Below, piece after piece: positions 1 to 8,752 of a stretch of DNA of 64,000 nt. Source of the DNA: Holophagales bacterium (lineage in GTDB: Bacteria; Acidobacteriota; Thermoanaerobaculia; UBA5066); the NCBI GenBank assembly GCA_016714815.1, contig JADKBZ010000031.1, positions 62,001 through 126,000 of the forward strand. Direction: 5' to 3'. The position numbers were made by a program, and so were the translations under genes. The notes under the pieces were generated by a model. It was not told the origin of the DNA, searched no databases, and worked only from the letters and a program-made list of their open reading frames with translations. How positions within the stretch are numbered: the first letter of the stretch is position 1; each line of letters starts with the position of its first letter.

Positions 1-228
1 ACGGGATCCGGGTGCGATGTAGGCTTCCACGCCGAGAATCGGCTTCAGGCCGTGCTCGATCGCCTCCGACTGGATCTCGAACGCGCCGAACATGTTCCCG
101 TGATCGGTGACGGCCACGGCCGTCATGCCGTTCTTCAGGACGTGCTTGATCAGGTCCTTCGTCCGGTTCGCGCCGTCGAGGAGCGAGTACTGGGTGTGGA
201 GATGCAGGTGGACGAAGTCGGACGACAT
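1..228 (-). CDS. dnaE: DNA polymerase III alpha subunit, N-terminal fragment (runs off left edge)
   Basis: Seventy-six codons on the minus strand, starting at an ATG and still open at the window edge. The translation begins MSSDFVHLHLHTQYSLLDGA, the start of the PHP domain of bacterial replicative polymerase DnaE. It continues with a TDHGNM block and GLKPILGVEAYIAPGS, both typical of that family. DnaE is the catalytic subunit of the replicative holoenzyme. Only the first part of the PHP domain is visible, so the palm, fingers and OB domains cannot be checked, and a DnaE paralogue cannot be excluded. It lies 62 bases downstream of the small secreted protein gene on the same strand. Confidence 0.9.
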   Translation of the reverse strand, partial: MSSDFVHLHLHTQYSLLDGANRTKDLIKHVLKNGMTAVAVTDHGNMFGAFEIQSEAIEHGLKPILGVEAYIAPGSR

Positions 229-290
229 GCCTGCCGGATTCTAGGGGTGCCCCGGGCGGATTCGGAGGGGATCGGAGAGCGCGCCGGCCC

Positions 291-620
291 CTAGCTCGAC
301 GGGTCCGACGATTCGAGCTTCCATCCCCCCCGAATCGTCGTCGCGCTGCAGTACGTTTTCGTGCAACGGACGTCGTTCAGACACTCCAGGATCGCCGCGC
401 AGGCGTCGGCCGCGGTCGACTTTTCCGTGACTTCGACGCTCTCCCTGCATTTCCCGGAGAAAGACGGCTGGACGAAGACACACTCCGCTTTCTTCGGGGC
501 CTGACCGATTCGAGTCGCCGCCTCCTCCTGCACGGCCGCCGAGCGCTGGGCCAGTGCCGAAACGAAGAGCACCGCGATGAGGAGGGATGTCGCCGGGATC
601 GCCTTCTGCCCCGATCTCAT
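291..620 (-). CDS. small secreted protein with six cysteines, unknown function
   Basis: A 109-residue protein. I chose the ATG at 620 because a GGGAG ribosome-binding site lies just upstream and because it gives a clean Sec signal peptide (MRSGQKAIP, then hydrophobic TSLLIAVLFVSALAQ). The open frame continues upstream only as low-complexity alanine sequence antisense to the neighbouring Gly-rich tail. The mature part is acidic to neutral and has six cysteines (AEC, GKC, DAC, LEC, VRC, YC), so up to three disulfides are possible in the periplasm. I recognise no family. It sits between the RRM gene and dnaE on the same strand, with a strong hairpin separating it from the RRM gene. Confidence 0.6.
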   Translation of the reverse strand: MRSGQKAIPATSLLIAVLFVSALAQRSAAVQEEAATRIGQAPKKAECVFVQPSFSGKCRESVEVTEKSTAADACAAILECLNDVRCTKTYCSATTIRGGWKLESSDPSS

Positions 621-640
621 GAAGAACTCCCTTCCGCCGA

Positions 641-667
641 AGCGGGTCCGACGTCGTCGGACCCGCT
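641..667 (-). terminator. 12-bp perfect hairpin between the RRM gene and the small secreted protein gene
   Basis: AGCGGGTCCGAC, a 3-base spacer, then its exact reverse complement. It lies 35 bases past the stop of the RRM gene on the minus strand. There is no T-tract after it, so it could be a terminator or an RNA-stability element. Confidence 0.5.
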
Positions 668-702
668 CGGCAAAAGGGAGTGTACCGATTCGAAGGGTTC
701 TT

Positions 703-1050
703 CTAGTAGCGGCCGCGGCCGCCACCGCCGCCGCCGCCGTAGCCACCACCGCCGTAGCCGCCGCCGCCGCCGTAGCCGCCACGGCCACCGCCGCCGCCGC
801 CGGTCCGGGCTTCCTGCGGGCGGGCTTCGTTCACGCGAAGGGTCCGGCCGCCCTGATCCTGGCCGTTCAGGGCGCTCATGGCACGCTGGGCGTCGCTGTC
901 GTTCATCTCGACGAATCCGAAGCCCTTCGACTGGCCGGAATCGCGGTCGGACACGACGCGGGCGGAGTGCACCTCGCCAAAGGCCTCGAAGAGGCCGCGC
1001 AGGGTGCTGTCATCAGCGGTGTAGGGGAGGTTTCCGACGTAAAGCTTCAT
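703..1050 (-). CDS. RRM-domain RNA-binding protein with Gly-rich tail
   Basis: A 115-residue protein. Residues 1-76 form one RNA-recognition motif with RNP-2 (KLYVGNLPY, near the N-terminus) and RNP-1 (KGFGFVEM, about residues 42-49), including the aromatic residues that stack on RNA. From about residue 83 the tail is almost only Gly with Arg and Tyr (RGG/YGGGG type), as in bacterial and plant cold-inducible glycine-rich RNA-binding proteins. Its likely role is RNA chaperone or stress RNA binding in the cytoplasm. It is probably a single-gene transcript: 219 bases separate it from guaA upstream, and a hairpin follows it. The Gly tail makes the DNA a long run of CCG/ACC triplets, which explains several spurious Ala-rich frames on the other strand. 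Confidence 0.9.
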   Translation of the reverse strand: MKLYVGNLPYTADDSTLRGLFEAFGEVHSARVVSDRDSGQSKGFGFVEMNDSDAQRAMSALNGQDQGGRTLRVNEARPQEARTGGGGGGRGGYGGGGGYGGGGYGGGGGGGRGRY

Positions 1051-1269
1051 TCTCGTTCTCTGGATCCTTGGTCAGTGCGCGCCGAGGCGAGCGGGGTTCT
1101 GGAAGTCGGCGCGAAGTCGAGCCGACGGGGAACGTCTCGTCACCGTCCTCACCGCCGGTCGGAGTCGGAACGGAACGCTTTCAGCACAACATGCCTTCGT
1201 CCGGATGTCAACACCCCGCCGTCCGGTGCAGGAGGACGTGCCATTTCCAGGAGCGGCTCCTCCGGAGGG

Positions 1270-2808
1270 TCACTCCCACTCGATCGTGGCGGGGGGCTTG
1301 GAGGTGACGTCGTAGACGACGCGGTTCACGCCCCGGACCTCGCCCACGATGCGCCTCGCCACCCGGTCGAGCAGGTCGTGGGGCAGCCGCGCCCAGTCAG
1401 CCGTCATGTAGTCGACGGTCGTCACGGCCCGGAGCGCCGCGACGTTCTCGTAGGTCCGCCCGTCCCCCATCACGCCGACGGACTGGACCGGCAGGAGAAC
1501 CGCGAACGCCTGGGCCGTCCGGTCGTAATCGCCCGACGCCCGAAGCTCCTCGATGAAGATCGCGTCCGCTTCCTGGAGGATCCGGACCCTCTCCCGCGTG
1601 ATCTCCCCGGGGATCCTGACGGCGAGGCCAGGACCCGGGAACGGATGGCGGTAGAGCATCTCGTGCGGGATGCCGAGCTCTTCGCCGAGGCGCCGCACCT
1701 CGTCCTTGAAGAGCTCGCGAAGCGGCTCTATCAGCTTGAAGCCGAGCTTCTCCGGGAGGCCGCCGACGTTGTGGTGCGTCTTGATGACCGCGGACGGTCC
1801 GTGGATCGAGACGGACTCGATGACGTCGGGGTAGAGCGTCCCCTGGGCGAGCCAGGCCGCGCCGTCCACGGCCCTGGCGTTCGCCGTGAAAGCGTCGATG
1901 AAGAGCCCGCCGATGATCTTCCGTTTCTTTTCGGGGTCGGTGACGCCGGCCAGCGCGGCGAAGAAGAGGTCCGACGCGTCGACGCCGGTCACCGGCAGGC
2001 CGAGATGCCGGAAAGACTCGAGGACGTGCCGGCCCTCGTCCTTCCGGAGGAGACCCGTGTCTACGAAGACGCCGCGAAAACGCTCCCCCACCGCCTCGCG
2101 GATCAGGACCGCCGCGACGGTCGAATCGACGCCTCCCGAGAGCCCTCCGAGGACGATGCCGTCGGTCACCAGCTCCCGGACTTTCGCCACGGCCGACTCG
2201 CGGAAGCTCGCCATCGTCCATCGCGGCGCACACCCGCACGCGTCGTAGAGGAAGGACTCGAGGATCGCCGTGCCATGCTCGGTGTGCTGGACCTCCGGGT
2301 GGAACTGAAGCCCGTAGAGGCCCCGCGACGGATCCTCGAACGCTGCCACCGGAGCATTCGACGTCCGGGCCGTGACCGCGAAGCCCTCCGGGACCGTCTC
2401 GACGTGGTCGCCGTGGCTCATCCAGACCGTCTCGGTCGGGCCCAGCGCGCGAAGGAGGCGCCCCCCGGAAACGTCCACGACGGCCCGTCCGTACTCCCGC
2501 CCCGGAGCCCGGCCGACCTCGCCGCCGAAGCGCAGTGCCATGAGCTGCATCCCGTAGCAGAGCCCCAGGACGGGGATGCCGAGATCGAAGACGCCCCCGT
2601 CGCCCCGGGGCGCGCCCTCGTCGTAGACGCTCGACGGGCCGCCCGAGAGGACGATTCCCTTCGGTCCGAGGGCCGCGACGTCCGCCGCGGGCGTCGAATA
2701 CGGAAGGACGACGGAACGGACCCGCGCCTCGCGGATTCGCCGGGCGATCAGCTGCGTGTACTGGGAACCGAAATCGAGGACGACGACGGTGTCGAAGGTG
2801 GGCGTCAC
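1270..2808 (-). CDS. guaA: GMP synthase (glutamine-hydrolysing)
   Basis: A 512-residue protein of normal length for GuaA, which converts XMP, ATP and glutamine to GMP in the cytoplasm. The N-terminal class I amidotransferase domain has the nucleophile Cys84 in GLCYGMQ and the His170/Glu172 pair in FHPEV. The ATP-pyrophosphatase domain has the PP-loop SGGVDST at residues 224-230. The C-terminal dimerisation domain ends in the family signature SKPPATIEWE. All catalytic residues are present. The gene starts 7 bases after the stop of the upstream membrane-protein gene, so the two are probably cotranscribed. Confidence 0.97.
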   Translation of the reverse strand: MTPTFDTVVVLDFGSQYTQLIARRIREARVRSVVLPYSTPAADVAALGPKGIVLSGGPSSVYDEGAPRGDGGVFDLGIPVLGLCYGMQLMALRFGGEVGRAPGREYGRAVVDVSGGRLLRALGPTETVWMSHGDHVETVPEGFAVTARTSNAPVAAFEDPSRGLYGLQFHPEVQHTEHGTAILESFLYDACGCAPRWTMASFRESAVAKVRELVTDGIVLGGLSGGVDSTVAAVLIREAVGERFRGVFVDTGLLRKDEGRHVLESFRHLGLPVTGVDASDLFFAALAGVTDPEKKRKIIGGLFIDAFTANARAVDGAAWLAQGTLYPDVIESVSIHGPSAVIKTHHNVGGLPEKLGFKLIEPLRELFKDEVRRLGEELGIPHEMLYRHPFPGPGLAVRIPGEITRERVRILQEADAIFIEELRASGDYDRTAQAFAVLLPVQSVGVMGDGRTYENVAALRAVTTVDYMTADWARLPHDLLDRVARRIVGEVRGVNRVVYDVTSKPPATIEWE

Positions 2809-2815
2809 GCGCCGA

Positions 2816-3376
2816 TCATAGCCCGCGCGCCGGGTCCGACCGGCGCCGGACGAGCCGCACGACGGCCCTCGGGATCGACACGATGGACGCGACGAGAAGG
2901 CCCGCGCCGACCGCCAGGAAAGGCACCGCGGCGACGAAGGCGGGGGCGACGTTCACGCCGCCGGGAAGCTCTCCGCCGTGGGCCACCCCGGGAAGCCGGG
3001 CGCCGGCGACGGCCGCGAGGAGGAGAGACGTCGCCACGAGCGTCCAGAAAGCCTCCGGTGCCAGCGTGGCGGGCCGGGGCCCCGCGTGAGGGGGTCGGCG
3101 GTCCCTCCGCCAGAGCGCCGCGGTCGCCGAGGCGCCGACGTCGGCGAGCAGGAGGAGGACTCCCGCCACGAGGTAAGGGACGATGAAGAAGAGCGTCGTC
3201 ACGACGACGAACCGTGCCGTGGTGGAACGCGGCAGGCCCGAGCCGAGCACCTCGGCCAGGAACGGGTAGACGGTGAACGAGGAAACGGCTCGCGGCTTCG
3301 CGGACAGGTAGGCCAGAAGCGCCGCCAGGAAGGTCGGCGGAGCGAGGGTGAGGAACCCGCGGACGGTGCGGAACAC
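2816..3376 (-). CDS. integral membrane protein, unknown function
   Basis: A 186-residue protein with about four hydrophobic segments (near residues 10-27, 55-80, 108-127 and 140-166) and an Arg-rich C-terminus (RLVRRRSDPARGL). The pattern resembles small YIP1-like or DUF-type inner-membrane proteins, but I do not recognise a family signature and assign no function. It lies between the lytic transglycosylase gene (25 bases upstream) and guaA (7 bases downstream) on the same strand, so it could be cotranscribed with either. Confidence 0.65.
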   Translation of the reverse strand: MFRTVRGFLTLAPPTFLAALLAYLSAKPRAVSSFTVYPFLAEVLGSGLPRSTTARFVVVTTLFFIVPYLVAGVLLLLADVGASATAALWRRDRRPPHAGPRPATLAPEAFWTLVATSLLLAAVAGARLPGVAHGGELPGGVNVAPAFVAAVPFLAVGAGLLVASIVSIPRAVVRLVRRRSDPARGL

Positions 3377-3400
3377 GCCCCGGAGTATAGGAGCCGAAGG

Positions 3401-4102
3401 TCAGGAGCCGGGAACGCCCCCGGTCCAGAGCGCCATCACCTTGCGGACGTAGTCGCGCGTCTCGCGGTAGGGGGGGATTCCCTTGTACGTCTCGACGGCA
3501 CCCTCCCCGGCGTTGTAGGCGGCGAGGACCTTCTCGACCTCGTTCTCGCCGAATCGCTCGGCCAGGCGCGAAAGGTAGAGCGCCCCGCCGTGCACGTTCT
3601 GCGACGGGTCGAAGGCCTTCGTCACGCCGAGCCTGAGGGCGGTGGCCGGCATCAGCTGCATCAGGCCGCGCGCCCCCTTCGGCGACACGGCCCTGGGCTG
3701 CCAGTTCGATTCCACGCGAATGACCGCGGCGACGAGGTCCGGGTCCAGGCGGTGCGCCGTCGCCGCCTTCTCCACGAGGTCGACCCACTGCTGCGGGGCC
3801 GGGTTTCGCCGCCCGGAAGGCGTCCGGACAGACCTCCGCGGAAGGACGGGCGCCGCCGCCTTGGCTCCCGGGGGAACGAGAAAGTCGCCCGGGTCGAGCT
3901 CGTCGTCGACGATCCGCTCGACCCGCTCGACGGGCAGGACCATCACTCCCCCACCGTGAAGCGACAGTCGGATCCTCTCCTCGCCGACGAGCTCGTACGC
4001 CGTGACTTTCAGGTGCCGCCCCTCCTCCAGGACGACGAGGGCCGCCTCGACGGGGGCCGCGAGGAAGACGCCGAGCAACACGGAGAGGGGGAGGCTACGC
4101 AC
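3401..4102 (-). CDS. lytic transglycosylase, SLT domain, exported
   Basis: A 233-residue protein with a short signal peptide (LPLSVLLGVFLAAPVEA). Residues about 22-80 form a small beta-rich segment (RHLKVTAYELVGEERIRL), like the N-terminal part of many exported transglycosylases. The SLT catalytic domain spans about residues 105-225: the catalytic Glu131 is in ESNW, followed by GLMQLMP and AYNAG, the standard motifs of Slt70/MltC-type enzymes. It would cleave peptidoglycan glycan strands in the periplasm, forming 1,6-anhydromuropeptides. Its start overlaps the end of the recombinase gene by 8 bases, so the two are translationally coupled. Confidence 0.9.
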   Translation of the reverse strand: MRSLPLSVLLGVFLAAPVEAALVVLEEGRHLKVTAYELVGEERIRLSLHGGGVMVLPVERVERIVDDELDPGDFLVPPGAKAAAPVLPRRSVRTPSGRRNPAPQQWVDLVEKAATAHRLDPDLVAAVIRVESNWQPRAVSPKGARGLMQLMPATALRLGVTKAFDPSQNVHGGALYLSRLAERFGENEVEKVLAAYNAGEGAVETYKGIPPYRETRDYVRKVMALWTGGVPGS

Positions 4103-5021
4103 GAGGGTGACTCCGGTCGTAGACGCGACGCACCCGGGCGCGCGAGACGTGGGTATAGATCTCCGTCGTCGCGATGCTCGCGTGCCCCAGCATCATCTGC
4201 ACGGCGCGCAGGTCCGCGTCGCCGTCGACGAGGTGCGTCGCGAAGGAGTGCCTCATGACGTGGGGAGAAACGGTTTCCGGGTCGATTCCAGCTTTCCGGG
4301 CCGCCGCTTTCAGAACGAGAAAGACCGTCTGTCGCGTCACGGGCCGACCGTCCTTTCCGGGGAAAAGCCAGGGCGAAGCCGCGGCTCCGCCCAGGCTCGC
4401 CCGCGGACCCGCCATCCAGCGCGCAACCCACCGGGCCGAGGAATCGGCGACCGGGACGACCCGCTCCTTCGACCCTTTCCCCTTGACGACGAGGAAGCCG
4501 TCGGGCAGGTGGAGCGACCCGAGCCGGAGGGTCGTCAGCTCGGAGACGCGCACCCCGCAGGCGTAGAGGAGCTCGAGCATCGCCTTGTTCCGCAGACCCT
4601 TCGGGCTCTCCACATCCGGTGCGTCGAGAAGCCGTTCGACGTCCTGCTCCGACAGAAGCTTCGGCAGCGTCATCCAGCGGCGGGGATTCTCGAGCCCCGA
4701 CGTCGGATCGGCCGGGATTCTCTTTTCGGCGTAGAGAAAACGGAAGAGGCCCCGGAGTGCGGACGTCGCCCGGGCGATCGACCGGGGCGAAGCCGCATCC
4801 GAGCGGCGAAGTCCGAACCACCGGACGAGATCCTCCTTGCCCACCTCCGCCGCCGAGAGCCCCTCCTCGTCGAGGTGCCGGCCGAACGCCGTCAGGTCCC
4901 TCCGGTAGGCCTCGAGGGAGTTCTCCGCCAGGCCCTTCTCGACGGCCAGGTGGTCGAGGAAGAGAGGCAGGTCGCGGAGGAAGAACTCGCTCGGAGCGTT
5001 CTTCGTTGGAGGCGAGTCCAC
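4095..5021 (-). CDS. tyrosine recombinase of the XerC/XerD type
   Basis: A 308-residue protein, the usual length for XerC/XerD. The N-terminal SAM-like core-binding domain (about 12-100) precedes the catalytic domain. The catalytic set is complete: Arg158 in ACGVRVSEL, Lys182 in KGKGSKER, His254 and Arg257 in HVMRHSFATHL, His280 in LGHASIATTEIYTH, and nucleophile Tyr289. This family resolves chromosome dimers at dif with FtsK. The location next to housekeeping genes and the absence of mobile-element features argue for a chromosomal Xer protein rather than an integrase. XerC and XerD cannot be told apart here. It is divergent from the HPPD gene, with 95 bases between the starts. Confidence 0.9.
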   Translation of the reverse strand: MDSPPTKNAPSEFFLRDLPLFLDHLAVEKGLAENSLEAYRRDLTAFGRHLDEEGLSAAEVGKEDLVRWFGLRRSDAASPRSIARATSALRGLFRFLYAEKRIPADPTSGLENPRRWMTLPKLLSEQDVERLLDAPDVESPKGLRNKAMLELLYACGVRVSELTTLRLGSLHLPDGFLVVKGKGSKERVVPVADSSARWVARWMAGPRASLGGAAASPWLFPGKDGRPVTRQTVFLVLKAAARKAGIDPETVSPHVMRHSFATHLVDGDADLRAVQMMLGHASIATTEIYTHVSRARVRRVYDRSHPRA

Positions 5022-5116
5022 ATTCCGATTCTACGGAGCCCGGCCGGCGGGCGTCGCTTTTCCCGGCCGCGGGGCGCCCCACCTGTTCGACCGAGCCCTT
5101 CTATAGAATCCGTCTC

Positions 5117-6280
5117 ATGAGCCAGGAACTCGGCATCGTCGGCTACGACTCCTTCCATTTCATCGTCGAAGACCTCGAGAGAAGCCGTCGTTTCTACACC
5201 GAGGCCCTCGGGTTCACCGAGGTCGCCCGCGCCTCCCGCGAGAAGGTCGAGAAGGGGGGCGAAGAGGCGAGCGTCTTCGGCGCCGGCCAGATCCGGGTCC
5301 TCGTCTCCACCCCGGCCCGTCCCGACTCCCGGGCGGCCCGATGGCTCCGGATTCACCCCGACGGCATTTCGTCCCTCGCGTTCCGGGTCCGCGACGTGGA
5401 CGCCGCGTGGCGCTTCCTCGAGCCCCGCGGAGCCACGTTCCTCTCCGAGGTCCAGACCCACGAGGAAGGGGACGGCTACTTCCGCACCTTCTCCATCGCG
5501 ACGCCTCTGGACGACGTGACGTTCCGCTTCATCGAGCGGCGCGGCTCCTACGGCCCCTTCGCCCCCGACTTCGAGCCCGTCGGCGACGGAAACCCCAGGG
5601 AGAACCCGCACGGCTTCGCCACGATCGACCACGTCACGTCGAACGCCTACACGATGCTCCCGGTCGTAAACTGGTATCGGGACGTTCTCGGCTTCACCCG
5701 CTACTGGGACGTCGAGTTCCACACGTCCGAGGTCGACGGAGGCCGGAAGCTGACCGGTTCCGGCCTCCGGTCCATCGTCATGGCGGATCCCGGCAGCGGA
5801 ATCAAGTTCGCCACGAACGAGCCGATGCGCCCCTTCTTCCGGGACAGCCAGATCAACCGCTTCTGCGAGGACCACCATGGCGCGGGCGTTCAGCACATCG
5901 CATTCCTCGTGAAGGAGATCATCCCGGCGGTCGAGAGCCTGAGGGAACGGGGCGTCAAGTTCCTCTCCGCCCCCGGGTCGTATTACGACCGCCTCCCGGA
6001 CAGGCTCGGTGCGGCGAACATCTCGAACGTGGCCGAGCCCATGGAGGCTCTCCGCCGCAATCACATCCTCGTGGACGGCAAGGACGACCGGTACATGCTC
6101 CAGATCTTCATGCTCGACGCCGGAGCCCTCTACGGCGACCACCGGGCCGGACCGTTCTTCTACGAGGTGATCCAGCGGGAGGGCGACAAGGGCTTCGGCT
6201 ACGGCAACTTCAGGGCGCTCTTCGAGTCGATCGAATCGGCCCAGCGCCCCGATCCGAGCCCCCTCGAGGTCGTCGGTTGA
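5117..6280 (+). CDS. hppD: 4-hydroxyphenylpyruvate dioxygenase
   Basis: A 387-residue protein of normal HPPD length. It converts 4-hydroxyphenylpyruvate to homogentisate with Fe(II) and O2 in tyrosine catabolism. It has the two vicinal-oxygen-chelate halves. The iron ligands are visible in the C-terminal half: His172 (IDHVTSN), His260 (GVQHIAFL) and Glu350 (FYEVIQREG), with the C-terminal GFGYGNFRALFESIE helix that closes the active site. I chose the ATG at 5117 because the preceding codons belong to the divergent region and do not resemble HPPD. The next gene, homogentisate dioxygenase, starts two bases after this stop codon, so the two enzymes of the pathway are in one operon. Confidence 0.96.
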   Translation: MSQELGIVGYDSFHFIVEDLERSRRFYTEALGFTEVARASREKVEKGGEEASVFGAGQIRVLVSTPARPDSRAARWLRIHPDGISSLAFRVRDVDAAWRFLEPRGATFLSEVQTHEEGDGYFRTFSIATPLDDVTFRFIERRGSYGPFAPDFEPVGDGNPRENPHGFATIDHVTSNAYTMLPVVNWYRDVLGFTRYWDVEFHTSEVDGGRKLTGSGLRSIVMADPGSGIKFATNEPMRPFFRDSQINRFCEDHHGAGVQHIAFLVKEIIPAVESLRERGVKFLSAPGSYYDRLPDRLGAANISNVAEPMEALRRNHILVDGKDDRYMLQIFMLDAGALYGDHRAGPFFYEVIQREGDKGFGYGNFRALFESIESAQRPDPSPLEVVG

Positions 6281-6281
6281 G

Positions 6282-7439
6282 ATGATCGACCGGATGCAGC
6301 TCGGCGAGGTGCCGCCGAAGCCTCACATCGCGTTTCGATCGCCCGCGGGCCGCCTTCGCCACGAGGAGTGCTTCACGCGGGCCGGTTTCGACGGCGAGTT
6401 CTCGATCCTCTACCACGAGGGCCCTCCCGCGGCCGACCGTGCCATCGGTTCCGTCTCGCCTGGCCCCTTCGACAGGAAGGCGCCGCTCTTCGTTCCCCAC
6501 GAGCCGCTCCGCCGCCGCCTCGTCCTCGGCGAGAACGCGCCGGCTGGCTGGACTCCCGTCTGCGGGAACGCGGACGTCGTCGTCTCCCTGTTCGAGCTCC
6601 CGCCGGAAGCCCCGACCGACTCGGGATTCGCCAACGGCGACGGCGACGACCTCCTCTTCGTCAATTCCGGCCGGGCGACGCTCGAGACGCCCTTCGGGGA
6701 CCTCGACGTCGAGGGAGGGGACTACGTCCTCGTCCCGCGGAGCGTCGTCCACCGCTGGCGCGTCGCCGACCGGCTCTCCGGAATCGCGTTCGAGCTCCGG
6801 AGCGGCTTTCACGTTCCCACGCAGTTCCGCAACACCGTCGGCCAGCTCAGGATGGACGCGCCCTACACCCATCGCGACTTCAAGCGCCCCGTCTTCCGCG
6901 GCCCGCGGCCCGGCCCGGGAGAGATCCTCGTCAAGAAGGGGGACCGGTTCGTCCGCCGCGAACCGGTGGAGTCGCCGTTCGACGTCGTCGGATGGGACGG
7001 CACCGTCTGGCCGTTCGCCTTCCCGATCCTGGCGTACCAGCCGAAGACGGGACTCGTTCACCTCCCTCCGACGATTCACTCCACCTTCGCCTCCCGAGGG
7101 GTCCTCGTCTGCTCCTTCGTCCCGCGCGTCACGGACTTTCACCCCGAGGCGATTCCCTGCCCCTACCCCCACTCCTCCGTCGACTGCGACGAGCTGATCT
7201 ACTACGTCCGCGGGAACTTCACGAGCCGGCGCGGCGTCGGGCCGAAAGCGGTTTCGCTCCACCCTGCCGGGATCCCGCACGGGCCGCACCCCGGAGCCTA
7301 CGAGGCCTCCATCGGGACCCGCGCCACCGACGAGCTCGCCGTCATGCTCGACACCTTCCTTCCGCTCTCCCTCACCGGCCAGGGGATCGAGCTGGAGTTC
7401 CCCGGCTACCACGACACGTGGGCGGCGATCACGTCGTGA
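6282..7439 (+). CDS. hmgA: homogentisate 1,2-dioxygenase
   Basis: A 385-residue cupin-type protein that opens the ring of homogentisate to maleylacetoacetate. The C-terminal cupin part carries the metal-binding pattern: His297 and Glu304 in PHSSVDCDELIYYVRG, and the histidines of HPAGIPHGPHPG near residues 327-336. Other blocks typical of HmgA are VPRSVVHRWR and GFHVPTQFRNT. It is shorter than the human enzyme (about 445 residues), as are many bacterial members. It follows HPPD directly and overlaps the homoserine dehydrogenase start by GTGA. No fumarylacetoacetase or maleylacetoacetate isomerase gene is in this window, so the pathway must finish elsewhere. Confidence 0.93.
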   Translation: MIDRMQLGEVPPKPHIAFRSPAGRLRHEECFTRAGFDGEFSILYHEGPPAADRAIGSVSPGPFDRKAPLFVPHEPLRRRLVLGENAPAGWTPVCGNADVVVSLFELPPEAPTDSGFANGDGDDLLFVNSGRATLETPFGDLDVEGGDYVLVPRSVVHRWRVADRLSGIAFELRSGFHVPTQFRNTVGQLRMDAPYTHRDFKRPVFRGPRPGPGEILVKKGDRFVRREPVESPFDVVGWDGTVWPFAFPILAYQPKTGLVHLPPTIHSTFASRGVLVCSFVPRVTDFHPEAIPCPYPHSSVDCDELIYYVRGNFTSRRGVGPKAVSLHPAGIPHGPHPGAYEASIGTRATDELAVMLDTFLPLSLTGQGIELEFPGYHDTWAAITS

Positions 7440-8730
7440 ACACGCCCCTTCGCATCGGGATCCTCGGCTTCGGGACCGTCGGCAGGGCCCTCGTCCGCCT
7501 CGTCGAGGCCGAGTCGGAGCGGCTCTCCCGGCAGCTCGGTGTCGAGCTTCGGTTCGTGGCGATCGCGAGCCGCGCGCTGACCCGCAAGCCAGCGGGCGAC
7601 CTGCCTGCCGGCGCCCGGATCGGCGAAGACCTCCTCGCCGTCGCCACCGCGCCCGACGTCGACGTCGTCGTCGAGCTGCTCGGAGGCCTCGAACCGGCGG
7701 GTCCGCTTCTCGTCGCGGCCCTGGGAGCCGGAAAGAGCGTCGTCACCGCCAACAAGGCGCTCCTGGCGGCGCGAGGGACCGAGCTCGCCCGTCTCGCCCG
7801 AGACCAGGGTGTCGCCCTCGCGTTCGAGGCCGCCGTCGCGGGCGGCATTCCGATCCTGCGGGCCATCCGGGAGAGCTTCACGGGGGACCGGATCGACGCG
7901 GTTTCCGGGATTCTCAACGGCACCTGCAATTTCATCCTGACCGGGATGGCGCGGACCGCACGCCCGTACCCGGGGATGCTGGCCGAAGCCCAGGCGCTGG
8001 GGTATGCCGAGGCGGATCCCGCCGCCGACGTCGAGGGGACCGATGCCGCCTGCAAGCTCGCACTGCTGGCCCGGCTCGCCTTCGGCCAGGACGTCCCGCT
8101 CGGGGCCGTACGGACCGAGGGGATCACCCGCCTCCGCCCCGTCGACTTCGTCTACGCGGGGATGCTCGGAAGAACGCCGCGACAGCTCGGCATCGCGAGC
8201 CGGCTCGCCGGCGGCCGGCTCCTCCTTTCAGTAAGGACTCACCTCGTCTCGAACGAATCGATGCTCGCCCGGGTCGACGGACCCTTCAATGCGGTCCAGG
8301 TCTCGACCGCCCGCGCCGGGGACTTCGTCTTCACCGGACGCGGCGCGGGGGAGATCCGACCGCGACGTCCGTCCTCGGCGACCTCGTCGAGATCGCTCGC
8401 TGCGGACCGCGGCCCGGCGTGCCGCCGTTCGGAACGGACGCTCCCGTCCCCTTCACGCCCGCGGGCCCCGCCGGCTTCGTCGCCCCGTTCTACCTGAGGT
8501 TCGTCGTCGCCGACCGGCCCGGGATCCTCGCCGAGCTCGCCACCGTCCTGGCCCGCCACGATGTGAACGTCGACGCCGTCTTCCAGGCTCCGTGGAGCGA
8601 GAAGGCCGAGCTGCCCTTCGTCGTCACCCTCGAACCCGTCGACGAGGAACGTCTCGGCCGCGCGCTCGTCGAGCTCGCGGCGCTCCCCTTCCACGTCGAG
8701 CCGCCGCTCGCCCTTCCGATGTCCCCCTGA
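7436..8730 (+). CDS. hom: homoserine dehydrogenase, broken by one frameshift
   Basis: NAD(P)-dependent reduction of aspartate semialdehyde to homoserine for threonine and methionine synthesis. It starts at GTG 7436, overlapping the hmgA stop as GTGA. The first frame has the Rossmann motif GFGTVGRAL, then VVTANKALLA, the catalytic block EAAVAGGIPI and GILNGTCNFIL. At the conserved GRGAGGDPTA motif the reading changes frame: the run of five G at 8347-8351 is one base short. Restoring one G continues into ATSVLGDLVEIAR and the C-terminal ACT domain (LRFVVADRPGILAEL). Joined, the protein is about 431 residues, the normal length for the ACT-containing type. The break is more likely a sequencing indel than decay because both halves are intact. 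Confidence 0.88.
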
Positions 8731-8736
8731 AACCGT

Positions 8737-8752
8737 TAGCCCGGCCGGGCTA
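8737..8752. terminator. 16-bp perfect palindrome between convergent hom and the secreted-protein gene
   Basis: TAGCCCGGCCGGGCTA lies in the 19-base gap between two convergent genes and overlaps the TAG stop of the minus-strand gene. As a palindrome it folds on either transcript and could serve as a bidirectional terminator. There is no T-tract. Confidence 0.5.

Noticed and set aside
703..830. triplet-repeat array that could look like a CRISPR or satellite
   Set aside because: It is the Gly-rich tail of the RRM protein. The units are irregular and have no spacers.
577..3186. 869-codon plus-strand frame
   Set aside because: It is antisense to the RRM gene, guaA and the membrane protein. Its Arg/Asp/Pro-rich composition is a GC-rich shadow, while guaA on the other strand has all catalytic motifs.
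4095..5021. Xer recombinase as sign of a mobile element
   Set aside because: It is joined to a housekeeping transglycosylase gene, no attachment repeats or cargo are visible, and composition matches the neighbours.
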